Source: Lasiodiplodia sp. COLG20
Taxonomy: Eukaryota; Ascomycota; Dothideomycetes; Botryosphaeriales; Botryosphaeriaceae
Assembly: GCA_009801085.1 (NCBI GenBank)
Contig: VNWV01000029.1
Coordinates: forward strand, 94,428-158,427
Direction of reading: 5' to 3'
DNA length: 64,000 nt
The notes under the pieces were generated by a model. It worked only from the letters and a program-made list of their open reading frames with translations. It had not been told where the DNA came from and did not search any database. Positions 24,294-34,528 of the stretch are shown piece by piece (positions within the stretch are counted from its first letter, which is position 1; every line of letters begins with the position of its first letter). The translations under genes and the position numbers were made by a program.

Positions 24294-24875
24294 ATGCTTG
24301 CCATCTTCCCCCTCCTCATCTCCGCCGCCGCGGCTTTCGTTTTGCCAGAGGGCCTGTCCGACGGCTTCTACCGCGCTTCCATCGACGAGCGTGGCTACGA
24401 GGTCCACGAGCTGCTGTCCGCGCCCGGCGTCGAGAACGTCGACCCGACCATCGTCGCCCAGCTGGCCCCCACCACCGAGAACGAGACGTACGAGCTCCAG
24501 CCCACGCTGCAAAAGCGCGCCGGGACCAAGTGGTGCGGCTGCGGCTTCACCCTCAACCACGCCGACTGCGACGCCGCCGTGGCCGACATGAAGAACCAGG
24601 TCAGCGCCGGCGTCCACATCCAGGCGCACCTGGCCTACTACTCCATCAGGGGCAGCGTCGTCTTCTTCGCCTGCAACCAAGGCGACGGCCAGCTGTTCAT
24701 GGACGTGCCAACCGTTGCCTACGTCGCGAGCGAGATCACCAATGCGTGCGGCTGGTACATTGCTGGTACCTTTGCGCGAGGCGGATACCCGTCGGAGGCG
24801 TCTGGATACATGAGATACTCCGCTGGACTGGACTTTTGCAATGCCGCTAAGACTTCGCCCGCCCATAGCTGTTAA
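24294..24875 (+). CDS. Small secreted Cys-rich protein, effector candidate
   Basis: 193-residue single-exon protein. Residues 1-14 (MLAIFPLLISAAAA) form the signal peptide. A pro-region follows, ending in a dibasic LQKR at about residue 74, a likely Kex2 site. The mature part of about 119 residues starts AGTKWCGCGF and has seven Cys (in WCGCG, ADC, FAC, NAC, DFC and the C-terminal HSC). Signal peptide, dibasic cleavage and a compact Cys-rich domain are the usual marks of fungal effectors or extracellular antimicrobial proteins. I do not recognise the fold. It sits isolated in gene-poor DNA, about 3 kb from its left neighbour, which is also typical of effectors. Confidence 0.85.
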   Translation: MLAIFPLLISAAAAFVLPEGLSDGFYRASIDERGYEVHELLSAPGVENVDPTIVAQLAPTTENETYELQPTLQKRAGTKWCGCGFTLNHADCDAAVADMKNQVSAGVHIQAHLAYYSIRGSVVFFACNQGDGQLFMDVPTVAYVASEITNACGWYIAGTFARGGYPSEASGYMRYSAGLDFCNAAKTSPAHSC

Positions 24876-25450
24876 GTGTCCAGACTCTAGGACCATGCTT
24901 CTGGGACATGTCAGAGAGGATTGGCATCACGGGTACCCGGATATAGCATCGCTCGAGGAGGTTGTTGTGCTGAAGATGGTTCCACTCATTTGTATCTAAA
25001 TCACGTTGTCAGGCCTGAAAATAAAATCAACTTTTCTTGAACACTGTGTATTATATAGACGAGAAGTCCAAATTGCTCCTGCTCCCACCCATCCGCTCAG
25101 CCCCGCCGGCTTGGCATGATCGTGTGAAGAAAGAGGAGAGTTAAGAAGCCAACCTAGCGTTTTGACATGTGCTTGTGGAGTCCTCCAGCTAAGGGTCGGA
25201 CTGACCGACTGATCCAACGTCCGAGAGGCCGCCTACGGAGGAGACATCAGGTCACGTTAACTAGCATCATCATGTTATTGACAATGCGTCATTTCATCAC
25301 TACAATCAAAGCAGGTCTACCTATACTACGACCCTCCTCGATCTGTTGAGGATGGCCCAGATGTCCGGCATTCTTTGCAGTTAACAGATACGCAGAATAA
25401 TACATAAGCTATCTACTGGGCAGCGTAGATAATATACGCGCTATCTGTCA
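24876..25450. other. Intergenic; may hold the lost 5' part of the next pseudogene
   Basis: No clear coding signal. The expected N-terminal DUF2235 motif (CDGTW-like) was looked for and not found. The right end (25393-25452) is one copy of a short repeat also found at 36796-36856. Confidence 0.4.
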
Positions 25451-25452
25451 CA
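25393..25452 (+). repeat. Dispersed repeat, copy 1
   Basis: Shares AAGCTATCTA and GGCAGCGTAGA blocks with 36796-36856 over about 60 bp in the same order. It abuts the 5' edge of the DUF2235-GTPase relic, so it may mark the breakpoint of the truncation. Confidence 0.55.
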
Positions 25453-28236
25453 GATACGAAAGATCTACGAAGACTGCTGCAAGCTGGGTCCTAAGGACGA
25501 GGTCTGGCTCTTCGGACTTAGCTGTGGAGCTTTTGTCGTTCGTGCCGTGGCAGGATTGCTGCATTACATGCAAGCACTCTCTTCGGCGGGCACGACACAG
25601 TTCAGGGAAGACTACGAGAGGTCGCTGAACATATATCAGAGCATGCAAAGGCACGGAAACCTTGGCAAAGGCCGGGGAGGTATCATTCCCTTGCTTAACA
25701 CGTGCTTTAGCTGACGATTCAGATGCATTCGCACTTCCTCGCTGCCACCAAACCAGCCCCAAAGATCAAGTTCGTGGGAGACTTGGACACCGTAAAGGCG
25801 GTGAAAGAGGACTACCTTTTCGACATATCGTTCAACGATTCTATCCAACATATGCGGCACGCTTTGGCATTGAACGAAGATTGGGACGCGATGACTCCTG
25901 AGTATATCTTTCCACAAACGAATGACCTCACGGCTATTCGTGGGAGATCTCTGATTCAAGCCTGGTTTGTCGGTGCCCATATGGATATAGGTGGATCCGG
26001 GGGTCGGAAGCGGGGTTGTCGCTCTATCCGCTCCAATGGCTATTGATCGAGAGTCAGTCTCTAGGTTTAGAATTGTCATTCGCTGGCACTTTTGAGGACA
26101 GGGTCGTCATCAATAACCCGCTGGACCTCGGTTTTCCTTCGACGGACGAGCAAGGCCGAGGAGCACCCATGTGGTCCTGCAAGATGGAGAATAATATTAA
26201 GGTCAGCATGCAGGATCTTCGGAAGGTCCACATTCTCAGCAGATACAACCACCGTTACGCCATCAAGCTGCACAAGCACCTTATTACTATTTAACCTACG
26301 AAAAGACGAATAGTGTTTGCCGACAACGGCAGTCTAGACGGCTGAATTGGTTTCTATAAGTGCATCCAGGATCCTATGTTCGCGCAGCTACTAATACGAT
26401 ACAGTACGTCAAGGAACTATCATCCATCCCAACATATACTTCCATTTAGATGTATCAAACAACATCGGATTCGATACCAACCAGACGGAGCTACGCCTGC
26501 ATCTTAAGAATTGGAGAATGAAGACACTCGGCTTACAGAACAACGTCTTCAACCAAGGCTTTTGGATCGATAACGACATCCAGGTGGATGAGACTCTTAA
26601 CACCATTCGGATTCTTGTGTGTAGAAACTGCGGAGTTGGCAAATTGACCCTGATCAACAAAGTTTTCGGGGTGCGTGTAGTAAGTTTGGAAGCCTTTGCG
26701 CTATGAACTATAACTAACTGCGGGAAAAGACAGAGGTGTCGGAACGATTTAGAGGAATCCACAACGTCAGGAAGGAGATCAAATTCAACACCCGCCCAGA
26801 CCTCATCTTGCATGATTCGGGGGGTTTCGAGGCAGGAACTGCCAAGGAAGTGAATGCCGCCACGGGATTTCTGCAGGAGAAGTCCAATGCCGGTAACATT
26901 AAGAGTAAGCTTCATATGATTTGGTAAGCGCCTATTGCTCGCAGCATGTTTATCTAGTATATAATCATGGCTTTCGATCGCAATAACTGAGGATGGTGCT
27001 GACATGGTGTAGGCTGTGAATTGAGACGACGAGCCAGAGGACACAGCGCGCAACAGAGGATTTGTTCAAAGCGGGTAACCTTTTTGCCCAGGAAGTGCCC
27101 ATGATAGTGGTTGCTACGAAGAAGGATGAGTTCCTGTCAATGAAAATAGGCGAGTGTATGAGAAGGTCAGGACCAAATTCGATAGAACAGTGCATCATGG
27201 ATTCCGAAAGTCAACTCGAGGAGCGTATCAACCAAATTGTGGAAGACATATCTCGTGTTCAAAACGATCGACTAGATGCTTGCATCGCGGTCTCTGAAGG
27301 TGAGCTTACTTACATGCTTAACACGTTCCAAAATGCGAATTCAATGCAGCGCCCCACGCATGTTCATGCTGAAGAGTCCGATTCCATTGCTACTGTAAAT
27401 ATGGGCTGTTTTTAGTCTGACCGGTATTACAGATGATCCAGCATCGATCGAAGAGCTCATCAGTACGACGTCTCAGTGCATCAGCGTTGAGAGGATTCGC
27501 CGCCTCTGGATCAGCGCGCAAGTGGCGCGGATCGATCTCAAGATCAAGCTTGGAATTGGAGACACAATCCTTGTCTACAGGCGATGCATCCAGGCTGCGA
27601 CCGGAGTTTCAGGTGTTCCCTTGCCCCCAGTCATCACTCGCGTCGCGGCAACAATTGGTGTGTGCAACAGCATCGTTCGGTGCTTTGGCCTACCTTCTAT
27701 CGGGAGCGATGTAGCCTTGAAGATCGTCATGACCAACATCTGGAACAATTTGGGCAACAGCCTGCGCATTGTAGTCGCGGAGCTATTTGTAGCCTCACGC
27801 CTGTGTGCGACAGTCATAACGGGCGGTCATCCCTTTTTTTTTGGTTGCCAGCACCGCAAACGTCCCACTCGTGGTTCCCGCTACGGCGCGACTGATCTTG
27901 ATGCTGTCTACTGACCTGATACTGATCTTGACGGGCTCCTTCAAGGTGGCATCGCAAAGGAACGTCGGTCAGCCGCTTGTTCGGGATCTGAAAGCTGCTG
28001 CATGCGCTTATCGCCCGTTTTCCAACGATGTCCACAGGAGAATCAAGGATTTGACTCCGAAAGGGGACAGGAGCGCTTATTATCGAATCCACACAATCAG
28101 AACAGGATTCGAAAAGGTCATCGAAGATTACAGAAGCAGGGTTGTAGATGCGATTGCAGCAACGAGGACTGGCAGTTTTTCAGATTATAAGGATGAGAGT
28201 TCTTTCAGTTTCGACTCTTCTAGCAGCTGTCTCTAA
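25451..28236 (+). pseudogene. DUF2235 hydrolase-GTPase fusion, decayed
   Basis: Remains of a fungal protein that joins a DUF2235 alpha/beta hydrolase domain to a dynamin/IRG-like G domain. Seen in order: GLSCGAFVVRAVAGLL (nucleophile elbow, usual GFSRGA), FVGDLDTVKAV, IQHMRHALALNED, IQAWFVGAHMDIGGS; then a frameshift near 26000-26025 before SLYPLQWLLIES; TAA at 26292 and TGA at 26343 inside the inter-domain part; QGTIIHPNIYFHLD; a damaged P-loop ILVCRNCGVGKLTLINK (usual GNxGVGKST); DLILHDSGGFEAG; VVATKKDEF (TKxD); and a further shift in a T9 run near 27834-27842 before ANVPLVVPATARLILML. Introns such as 26680-26729 are still recognisable. The N-terminal DUF2235 motif is missing. Several independent breaks make this a pseudogene rather than an annotation problem. 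Confidence 0.85.
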
Positions 28237-28692
28237 AGGGACAAGGATCTTTGGCTATATGTAAGGAGGCAATGAACGATAAACGTAATGGTTATTCGTT
28301 AACGGATGTCAATGAAATATGGTGAGGATGATGACTTTAAAGCCGATGTGTGCAGCGCGAATGCGGAACGGTTGGTGTATCTCTTGTGTATAGAGGCAAC
28401 AGAGAAGTAAGATTCTGCCATTACTTTCTATGGCGATACTTGTTAAGGCAAAACGATTCCACCAAGCCCATGGCGGATCAGCTGACAGTGGTCTCGGGCA
28501 TGTCGGCGCTCTTGCATAATGCTTATGGTGCTTGGCTACGTCGGCCCGCTACCCCTGTCATGCCAAGGGACATGGATCATCCCGAGCCTAGTCGCACTGC
28601 CTCAGCTCTTCCAGTGCGCCTTGTATCAAAAGACCACATGGTGTCCACGAGCGGTGTAGCATGTCTGCGGTGTCCTGTCATCACTAACAACA
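28237..28692. promoter_or_regulatory. Upstream region of the first cluster transporter
   Basis: Contains TGTCGGCG at 28501-28508 and CGGCCCG (inverse of CGGGCCG) at 28542-28548, the same two elements that recur in the DHA2 and PKS-NRPS promoters. Each alone is short enough to occur by chance. Confidence 0.4.
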
Positions 28693-30314
28693 ATGGTCGA
28701 CCTCAAGCATCCAGCGGCGAAGCACAGCCGGAAAAACTACTTCCTGGTATCATGCATTGTCCTCTGCGACCCAATCTCGTCCACCATGCTCCTACCATTC
28801 GTCTACTTCATGGTCAAGGACTTTGGCTATCCCGAGGCCAAAATCGGCCCGCGGGCTGGGATAATCACTTCCTGCTTCTTCGTCGCCCAAATGTTCTCCA
28901 CCCCCTTCTGGAGCATCTGGTCCAACTCGGCCGGCCGCAAGCCCACGCTGCTCGCCGGCCTCTTCAGTGCGGCGCTGGGCACCATCCTCTTTGGCCTATC
29001 CCAGTCTCTGGCTTGGGCCATCGTCGCGCGCTGCCTATGCGGCCTCTTGAACGGCAACTTCCCGGTCGCCCGCACCATGGTCGGCGAGCTGGCGGAGCTC
29101 TCTGGAACCGATAAGGGGAAGGCTTTCTCTCTGTTTGGGTTCTGCCTCGCGGCAGGCTGGCTAAGTACGTCCCTTCTCAAACTGCATGCAGTTGGCAAAC
29201 TAACACACCTCAGTTGGACCCATGATCGGAGGAACCCTCGCCCGCCCCGCCATCCAGCTCGGCATCTCCGGGCCTGCAGGCTTGTTCGTGCGATTCCCGT
29301 ACCTGTTGCCCTGCATATGCGCCGCGTCGATCAATCTGATCGTCTTCGCCGCTAGCTGGTTCCTCTTGGATGACACCAAGCCGGCGCCGCGCCGGGACAG
29401 TGATACCGGCCCGGACGAAGCGGATCCGCTTCTTGGTCCGGCCGATCCTCCTCCTCCCAAATGCCGGACGACCAATCAACGAAATCGACAAGTCCAAGTC
29501 ATGTGCCTTGCCAGCTCACTGTGGGTTTCGTCATGATGAATCCGCAATTGCAAAGCAGCTGATGAAGCTCCAGGTTCTTCTTTACCCACGCCATCCTGTT
29601 CGACGAGCTGTTTCCTCTTTTTGCTGTCTCCAGCACAAAAGCCGGAACAGGGTTGTCGTTCCTTCCTCGTGACATCGCTACGGCTCTTATGGCTTCCGGC
29701 CCCGCCATGTTCGTGGCGCTGCTGGGCTTCCCGCTGGTGCATAAGCGCGTCAGCGCGCCCAAGCTCTACGCCCTGTCCGCCCTCGTCTTCGTCATCGTGT
29801 ACCCATCCTTCTCGCTCCTTCCCAGCATCGGGGCCGCATGGCTCTGGCCCTGTCTGGTCATGCTGATCATGCTGCGGTACATGAGTCTGGTTGTCTCGCT
29901 CACCAGCCTGAACATCATGGTATGTAGTCAGACATGAAATATTTCTTGTGGTTGGTGAGGCGCTGATGAAAGTATGCATAGATCAACGACATCGTCGTCC
30001 CGGAGGAGCGTGCGCTGATCAACGGCGTGGCGCAATCGATCGGATCGTTTGCACGCACAGTCGGCCCGACACTCGGCGGCTGCGTGTGGTCTTGGAGCTT
30101 GTCTAGTGGGCTCCCCGCTCCTCTTGACTTTCATGCCTGCGTAAGTCGTGTCTCTGTACGTTTTTGTAGTCTTTTGCTGACTGCTTTCACAAAGTTTGTC
30201 CTGCTATCAAGCTTGGGCGCAGCCCAAGGCGCGACTGCTTTGGTATTGTGCAGGAAAGGTGACGGCGTTTTAAAGGCTTCGAGGGAGGATGAAATTGAGG
30301 TGACGGAGGATTGA
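28693..30314 (+). CDS. MFS transporter (12-TM, drug/H+ antiporter-1 type)
   Basis: 467-residue plasma-membrane transporter. Exons are 28693-29164, 29214-29520, 29574-29919, 29982-30140 and 30195-30314. The ATG at 28693 sits in a good fungal context (ACAACAATGG). Motif A between TM2 and TM3 reads FWSIWSNSAGRKPTLLAG, weaker than the usual GxxADRxGRR, as in ZIFL1-like fungal transporters. Later motifs include RTMVGELAE, a short acidic central loop, FLPRDIATALMASG and INDIVVPEERALINGVAQSIGS. Intron 29521-29573 removes two in-frame stops and restores TM7, which supports an intact gene. It probably exports a metabolite and lies at the left edge of the PKS-NRPS cluster. Confidence 0.88.
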
Positions 30315-30729
30315 ACGCACTGTTTGAAGCCCATTGCACTATAGATGGCTTTTTGCTATAACCCTCATGCGCTCTTTGCCGAGTCTTTTTGTTTAGATAC
30401 AAAGTTGATTTGACCGTTTGATACATCATTACTGCGCCTCTCCCAGAAATGTTGGTTCCTAGAGCTATGCACTTGACCATTTGCATTCTTCCTCTTCAAT
30501 GCTTGTATGACTGTGCGAGCTGCGAGGAGTCTGTTTCTGCCTCTCAAACCGATTGGACTTTGGTGCAGCCAGCTCACGCAACCAATCACAAAGCAGTGTC
30601 CTTGCACGGCGTCACTACCATCACACGGATGAAAATGGGCGGACAGATTTATTCTGGGGGAATCGAATCAATGGAGAGGAATGCCACGGAGGCGGAGTTA
30701 ACGAGATGAGGCTAGCTGTATATGGCAGG

Positions 30730-30812
30730 TGCAGGGATGTCGGCGAGCGGGCCGCACCTTGCAGGGATGTCGGCGCCGGCGCCGCCACAAAGCGCCACCT
30801 GGGATGTCGCCG
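30730..30812 (+). promoter_or_regulatory. Candidate operator of the DHA2 transporter gene
   Basis: The 16-mer TGCAGGGATGTCGGCG occurs twice, exactly 30 bp apart (30730-30745 and 30760-30775), and a variant GGGATGTCGCCG follows at 30801. The first copy runs into AGCGGGCCGC, so 30736-30755 contains GGCGAGCGGGCCGC, which recurs unchanged at 40654-40667 in front of the PKS-NRPS. CGGGCCG is a CGG/CCG inverted pair with one spacer base, the form bound by Zn2Cys6 factors. Confidence 0.65.
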
Positions 30813-30999
30813 CCTCGCCGCCATCCTTTATGTTTTGGTCCTCCGCTCTGTCCGTTCTCTCGAAAGTTGCTCCGTCCAGGTGTTCCACACGCGAAATCTT
30901 TTTCGTCCGCTTTTTGTGCGCTGTTTGGGGGTTTATTTGGGCGTTCGCGCTGCCATCAGCTTCGCTCAACAAACAGCTATCGTTTTACGACACACAACC

Positions 31000-32803
31000 A
31001 TGGCTGAACCGCGGAACATCAGCGCTACTGAGGAACGTCGCGATGGAACTTCATCAGACCTCGAGAAGCAGCAAATCCCGAGCCCGGGAGTCGCCAGCGA
31101 GTCTGGTGAGAGCGATGCGCAAGTCACGGAGAAGCCTGGCGCTCGCGTGGGCCTGACTTTGACGCAGTTCTGGATTGTCATCGTGGCGTAAGTTGGCCTA
31201 GAATCTTCACATGTTTCGAGACCGCTGACGGTTGTTTTTCTAGGTTGAACATGGGCATGCTGCTCACCGCTCTCGATTTCAACATCGTGGCAACGGCTGT
31301 GCCCATCATCTCGTCGGATTTCAAGGAATACAGCAATTCTTCATGGCTCGGCACCGGCTTCCTCATCTCATTCGCTCTTGTTCTTCCCATCTACTCGAAG
31401 CTCGGCGACATGTTTGGTCGTAAGAACATGTTTCTACTCGGCACCCTCATCTTCACCCTCGGCAGCGGCTTGTGCGGTGGCTCCAGCAGCATGTCGATGC
31501 TGATCGCCTCGAGATTGATTCAAGGAATTGGTATGGTAATTTGTTGATTTGAAAATGAGACACTGGACGCTGACATGGAATTTCAGGCGCTGGCGGCATC
31601 TACGGGCTGGTGAATGTCATTGTGACTGATCTGGTTCCACTTCGAGAAGTCGGCAAGTACCTGGCTCTTGCAGGCTTGGTGTGGGCAATTGCGGACGTGG
31701 CGGGACCTTTGCTCGGTGGCGCCTTTTCCCAGTGAGTTGACCATCTGCCCCGTCACGAATGCACCTTGACTAACTCTTGGACCAGATACGTGAGCTGGCG
31801 CTGGTGCTTCTACATCAACCTCTGCATCGCCCCTGTAACGTTCGTCGTTATCTTCATTGTCCTCAAGCTCCCGGCCCCCAAATTGGACTTCAAGAAACTG
31901 AAAAACTACGACTACCTCGGCACGCTCACCCTCTGCGGCGGCACGACCTGCCTCCTCCTCGGCCTCTCCTGGGGCGGCAACAACTTCCCATGGAGCGACA
32001 GCCGCGTCATCGGCTGCCTCGTCGGCGGTCCCGCGCTGCTGGCGGCCTTCGTCGTGGTCGAGCACTACGCCAAGGACCCGCTCATCTTCCCCAGCATGCT
32101 GCGCAGCCGCACCATAATCGCCATCCTCGTGGCCGAGTTCTTCTACGGGGCCAACCTGCTCGGGCTCATGTACTACGTGCCGCAGTTCTTCCAGCTCGTC
32201 TTCGGCGACTCGGCGACGCTGTCGGGCGTCGGGCTGCTGCCCATGATGCTGGGTCTCGCGATCGGCAACCCCGTCGCCGCCGTCGTCACGTCCAAGTTCG
32301 GCATCTCGCTGTACAACGCTGTGGCCGGCGCAGCGCTCGAGATCCTGGCCAGCGGCCTGATGACGCGCTGGAACGAGGGCACGTCGCGGGCTGAGGCCGT
32401 TATTGTGCTCATCATCCTGGGTATCGGCCAGGGCGCCGTCATGTCCGGCCTGCTGCTCTCGTCGCAGGTCGCGGTGCCGCCCATGCAAATTGGCATCGTC
32501 ACCGGCCTCGTCATCTTCATGCAGACTATTGGTGACATCTTCGGCATTGCCATGTTCGCCGCCGCCTACGTCAACGAGCTGTCGGCGTCGCTCGCGCGCC
32601 TGGATCTCACACAGGAGCAGATCACCCTCGTTCTAACTGATGTGCAGGAGGTCAAGCACTTCGAGTCGGCTGACCTGAAGCATGAGGTCGTCGAGGTCTA
32701 CGCCGATTCCATGCGGAACGGCTGGTGGTTGATGTTCGCTTGCGCGTGCATGATTTTCGTGGCGTCGCTGTGCTCCAGGCAGCACAAGTTCGGCTCGAAG
32801 TGA
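31000..32803 (+). CDS. MFS multidrug/toxin efflux pump (DHA2, 14-TM type)
   Basis: 545-residue transporter. Exons are 31000-31187, 31244-31530, 31587-31731 and 31786-32803; all junctions keep frame. After a ~50-residue hydrophilic N-terminus, TM1 carries LTALDFNIVATAVPIIS, the DHA2 motif D1 (LDxTIVxxALP) in variant form. Motif A is GDMFGRKNMFLLG; motif B is ASRLIQGIGAGG, split by intron 2; motif C-like [22 protein letters not shown] is split by intron 3. Such pumps export toxins and give self-resistance in many secondary-metabolite clusters. Its promoter shares a 14-base identity with that of the PKS-NRPS, so it is the best candidate exporter of the product. Confidence 0.93.
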
Positions 32804-33389
32804 TTGTGGAAGTTTGGGGGAAGTGAAGAAGCTCTAAAGTTGAAAAATTGTGCTGCAGAGAGGGGTTGGGAAGTATGTACACTTGATGAGAATTGTTTAG
32901 TATTTACTGTGTTGTCGAAGGAAGTGGCTCATGTCATGTTACGAAAATTTTCAATGAAGATGGATGAAAGTTGTCCCGATTATTGCATTCTAGAAAGATC
33001 TATTTTCCGAGCGAGTACCTGTGATAGCAAAGTGTATTGGCGGAGACGGAGGAATATTCTTTGCATTCTAAGCGGATCCGTTCTAGTAGATTCCTAATTA
33101 GAGCAACATGCGTTAGTGTATTGTCGAGGATGGAAGGTGACTGTGAAAATCGCGCCATCGTTCCTGTGATTTAGGAAGGGATTGCGCAAAATGGATGAAG
33201 GATCGTACGCTAGCGGTTTGATGCACGTGGAAAAAGACGGTTTGTGGAGTGTGCTGCCTGCGTGGCTTGCAGGGGTTACATAGGAGTCAGCCTATCAGGG
33301 TGCTCGCCAGGAACATTTCGTTATGCACGGTTCGCATTCGCATTCAGAGACGGAGAAAGAATTGCATGAATTGTATGAATGGTATATAT
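32804..33389. other. Convergent intergenic region
   Basis: 3' flanks of the DHA2 pump and the thioesterase. No gene or repeat recognised. Confidence 0.5.
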
Positions 33390-34283
33390 CTAATGAGTCC
33401 CTATCTCTAGCATTTGACAGGCAAGACTGAGCTCGTGGGTTGTGTAGTCTACGTGGTCTTGGTCGAAGAGGTTGAAATGGTGGCCGGGCAGGTCCAACAC
33501 GGCGTGGATCAAGGATTGGTTGTAACGGCCCCAACCGAGCAGAAGGTCTGAGCGATGGATGTCGACCCTGGACAGATGCATTTCTGGGGTGGGAAAATGG
33601 TCCGTTGCGCGTAGCAGAATTGCCGGCGGCACAGCAGGTTGGGGGGGCCTTTTCTCCGGGGCCTGCACTGGGCCTCCCATCGAATGCGGAGTGGCCAAAT
33701 CGTCAGGTGATGTTGGAGTGGTTTGAGTGTGCGTCAGCGGCGGCGTTTCGACGCTGTTTCCACGCCGTTCTCGAAAGCTGAAGTAATCGCCTGCAGGCTG
33801 AATTTGTGCTGACGGGTACCAGGAGTCAAGCATGGCGGCTGAAAGGGCCATGGAGCGGCGGACGGCACGCTGGAGCTCGAGCGGACAGCCAGCGGCAAAT
33901 TTGGGGAGGTGTTGCACTACCGGCCGCGTGTCTAGGGGGTCCCGGTGGGGAAAGACGGAGTCGACCATGACGATGCCGCGGACATGGATGGCAGGGTCTT
34001 GTTGGAGGCGCAGGGCGACCTCGATGGCGACGATGCCTCCAAGCGACCAGCCGCCCAAAAGCAGCGGGCCGCGGGGCACGACGGTGCGCACCAGCTCGGC
34101 ATAGACGTCGGCCATCTCGGAGATACCTCCTTTCCAACGGGCGCGAGGACTGTGGATGCCATAGACGCGGCGCTGTAGGCTGCCCAGGCGAAGGTAGTGG
34201 GCGCAGTTCCCACTGCCGTCGTGGATCAGCACGAGGGGCGCCGCGCCGGGCGGGCCTCCGGTCTGGATGATCTGCGGATTCAT
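33390..34283 (-). CDS. Free-standing thioesterase (alpha/beta hydrolase)
   Basis: 297-residue single-exon protein. The ATG at 34283 starts MNPQIIQTGG; an upstream reading would need a non-ATG start. The fold is that of PKS/NRPS thioesterase domains: LVLIHDGSGNCAHY (oxyanion region), the nucleophile motif GGWSLGG with Ser80, a hydrophobic strand GIVMVDSVFP with the possible acid, a long polar Pro/Thr-rich lid insertion (~150-215), and the C-terminal His in LPGHHFNLF. No signal peptide, so cytosolic. It is divergent from the Zn2Cys6 gene with a 245 bp shared promoter. It may release or hydrolyse products or stalled chains from the PKS-NRPS, whose own R domain looks atypical. The role in release is inferred. 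Confidence 0.85.
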   Translation of the reverse strand: MNPQIIQTGGPPGAAPLVLIHDGSGNCAHYLRLGSLQRRVYGIHSPRARWKGGISEMADVYAELVRTVVPRGPLLLGGWSLGGIVAIEVALRLQQDPAIHVRGIVMVDSVFPHRDPLDTRPVVQHLPKFAAGCPLELQRAVRRSMALSAAMLDSWYPSAQIQPAGDYFSFRERRGNSVETPPLTHTQTTPTSPDDLATPHSMGGPVQAPEKRPPQPAVPPAILLRATDHFPTPEMHLSRVDIHRSDLLLGWGRYNQSLIHAVLDLPGHHFNLFDQDHVDYTTHELSLACQMLEIGTH

Positions 34284-34528
34284 GGTTAGGTAGCTATTGT
34301 GTATGCGAGGACGCAGCCCGCTGCTCAATAGGACCTCGCTTCATAATAGCAGCTGAGCCGGTGCTGACGCGGGTTTCTCCGCCAGAAAGCAGCAGAGACT
34401 GCATAAAGGCGCCGCCCTGCCAGCCGTTATTGTCGCCGCCATCGCCGCCAGATCAGTATCCACCCCGCCCGCCCGCCGCCGCCTTCGCCGCCGCCTTCGC
34501 CTAAGATCTTCAGCGCCGACACCGCGCC
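34284..34528. promoter_or_regulatory. Shared promoter of thioesterase and Zn2Cys6 regulator
   Basis: 245 bp, very GC-rich on the right, with repeated GCCGCC/TTCGCC units (about 34430-34500) and TGTCGGCG on the minus strand at 34521-34514, just before the regulator ATG. This resembles the TGTCGGCG of the DHA2 and PKS-NRPS promoters and would allow autoregulation. Confidence 0.45.

Noticed and set aside
24264..24896. 210-codon minus-strand ORF
   Set aside because: Antisense to the secreted Cys-rich protein, which has a signal peptide and Kex2 site on the plus strand.
31583..32488. 301-codon minus-strand ORF
   Set aside because: Antisense to the DHA2 pump exons; composition is Asp/Glu/Arg/His-rich shadow.
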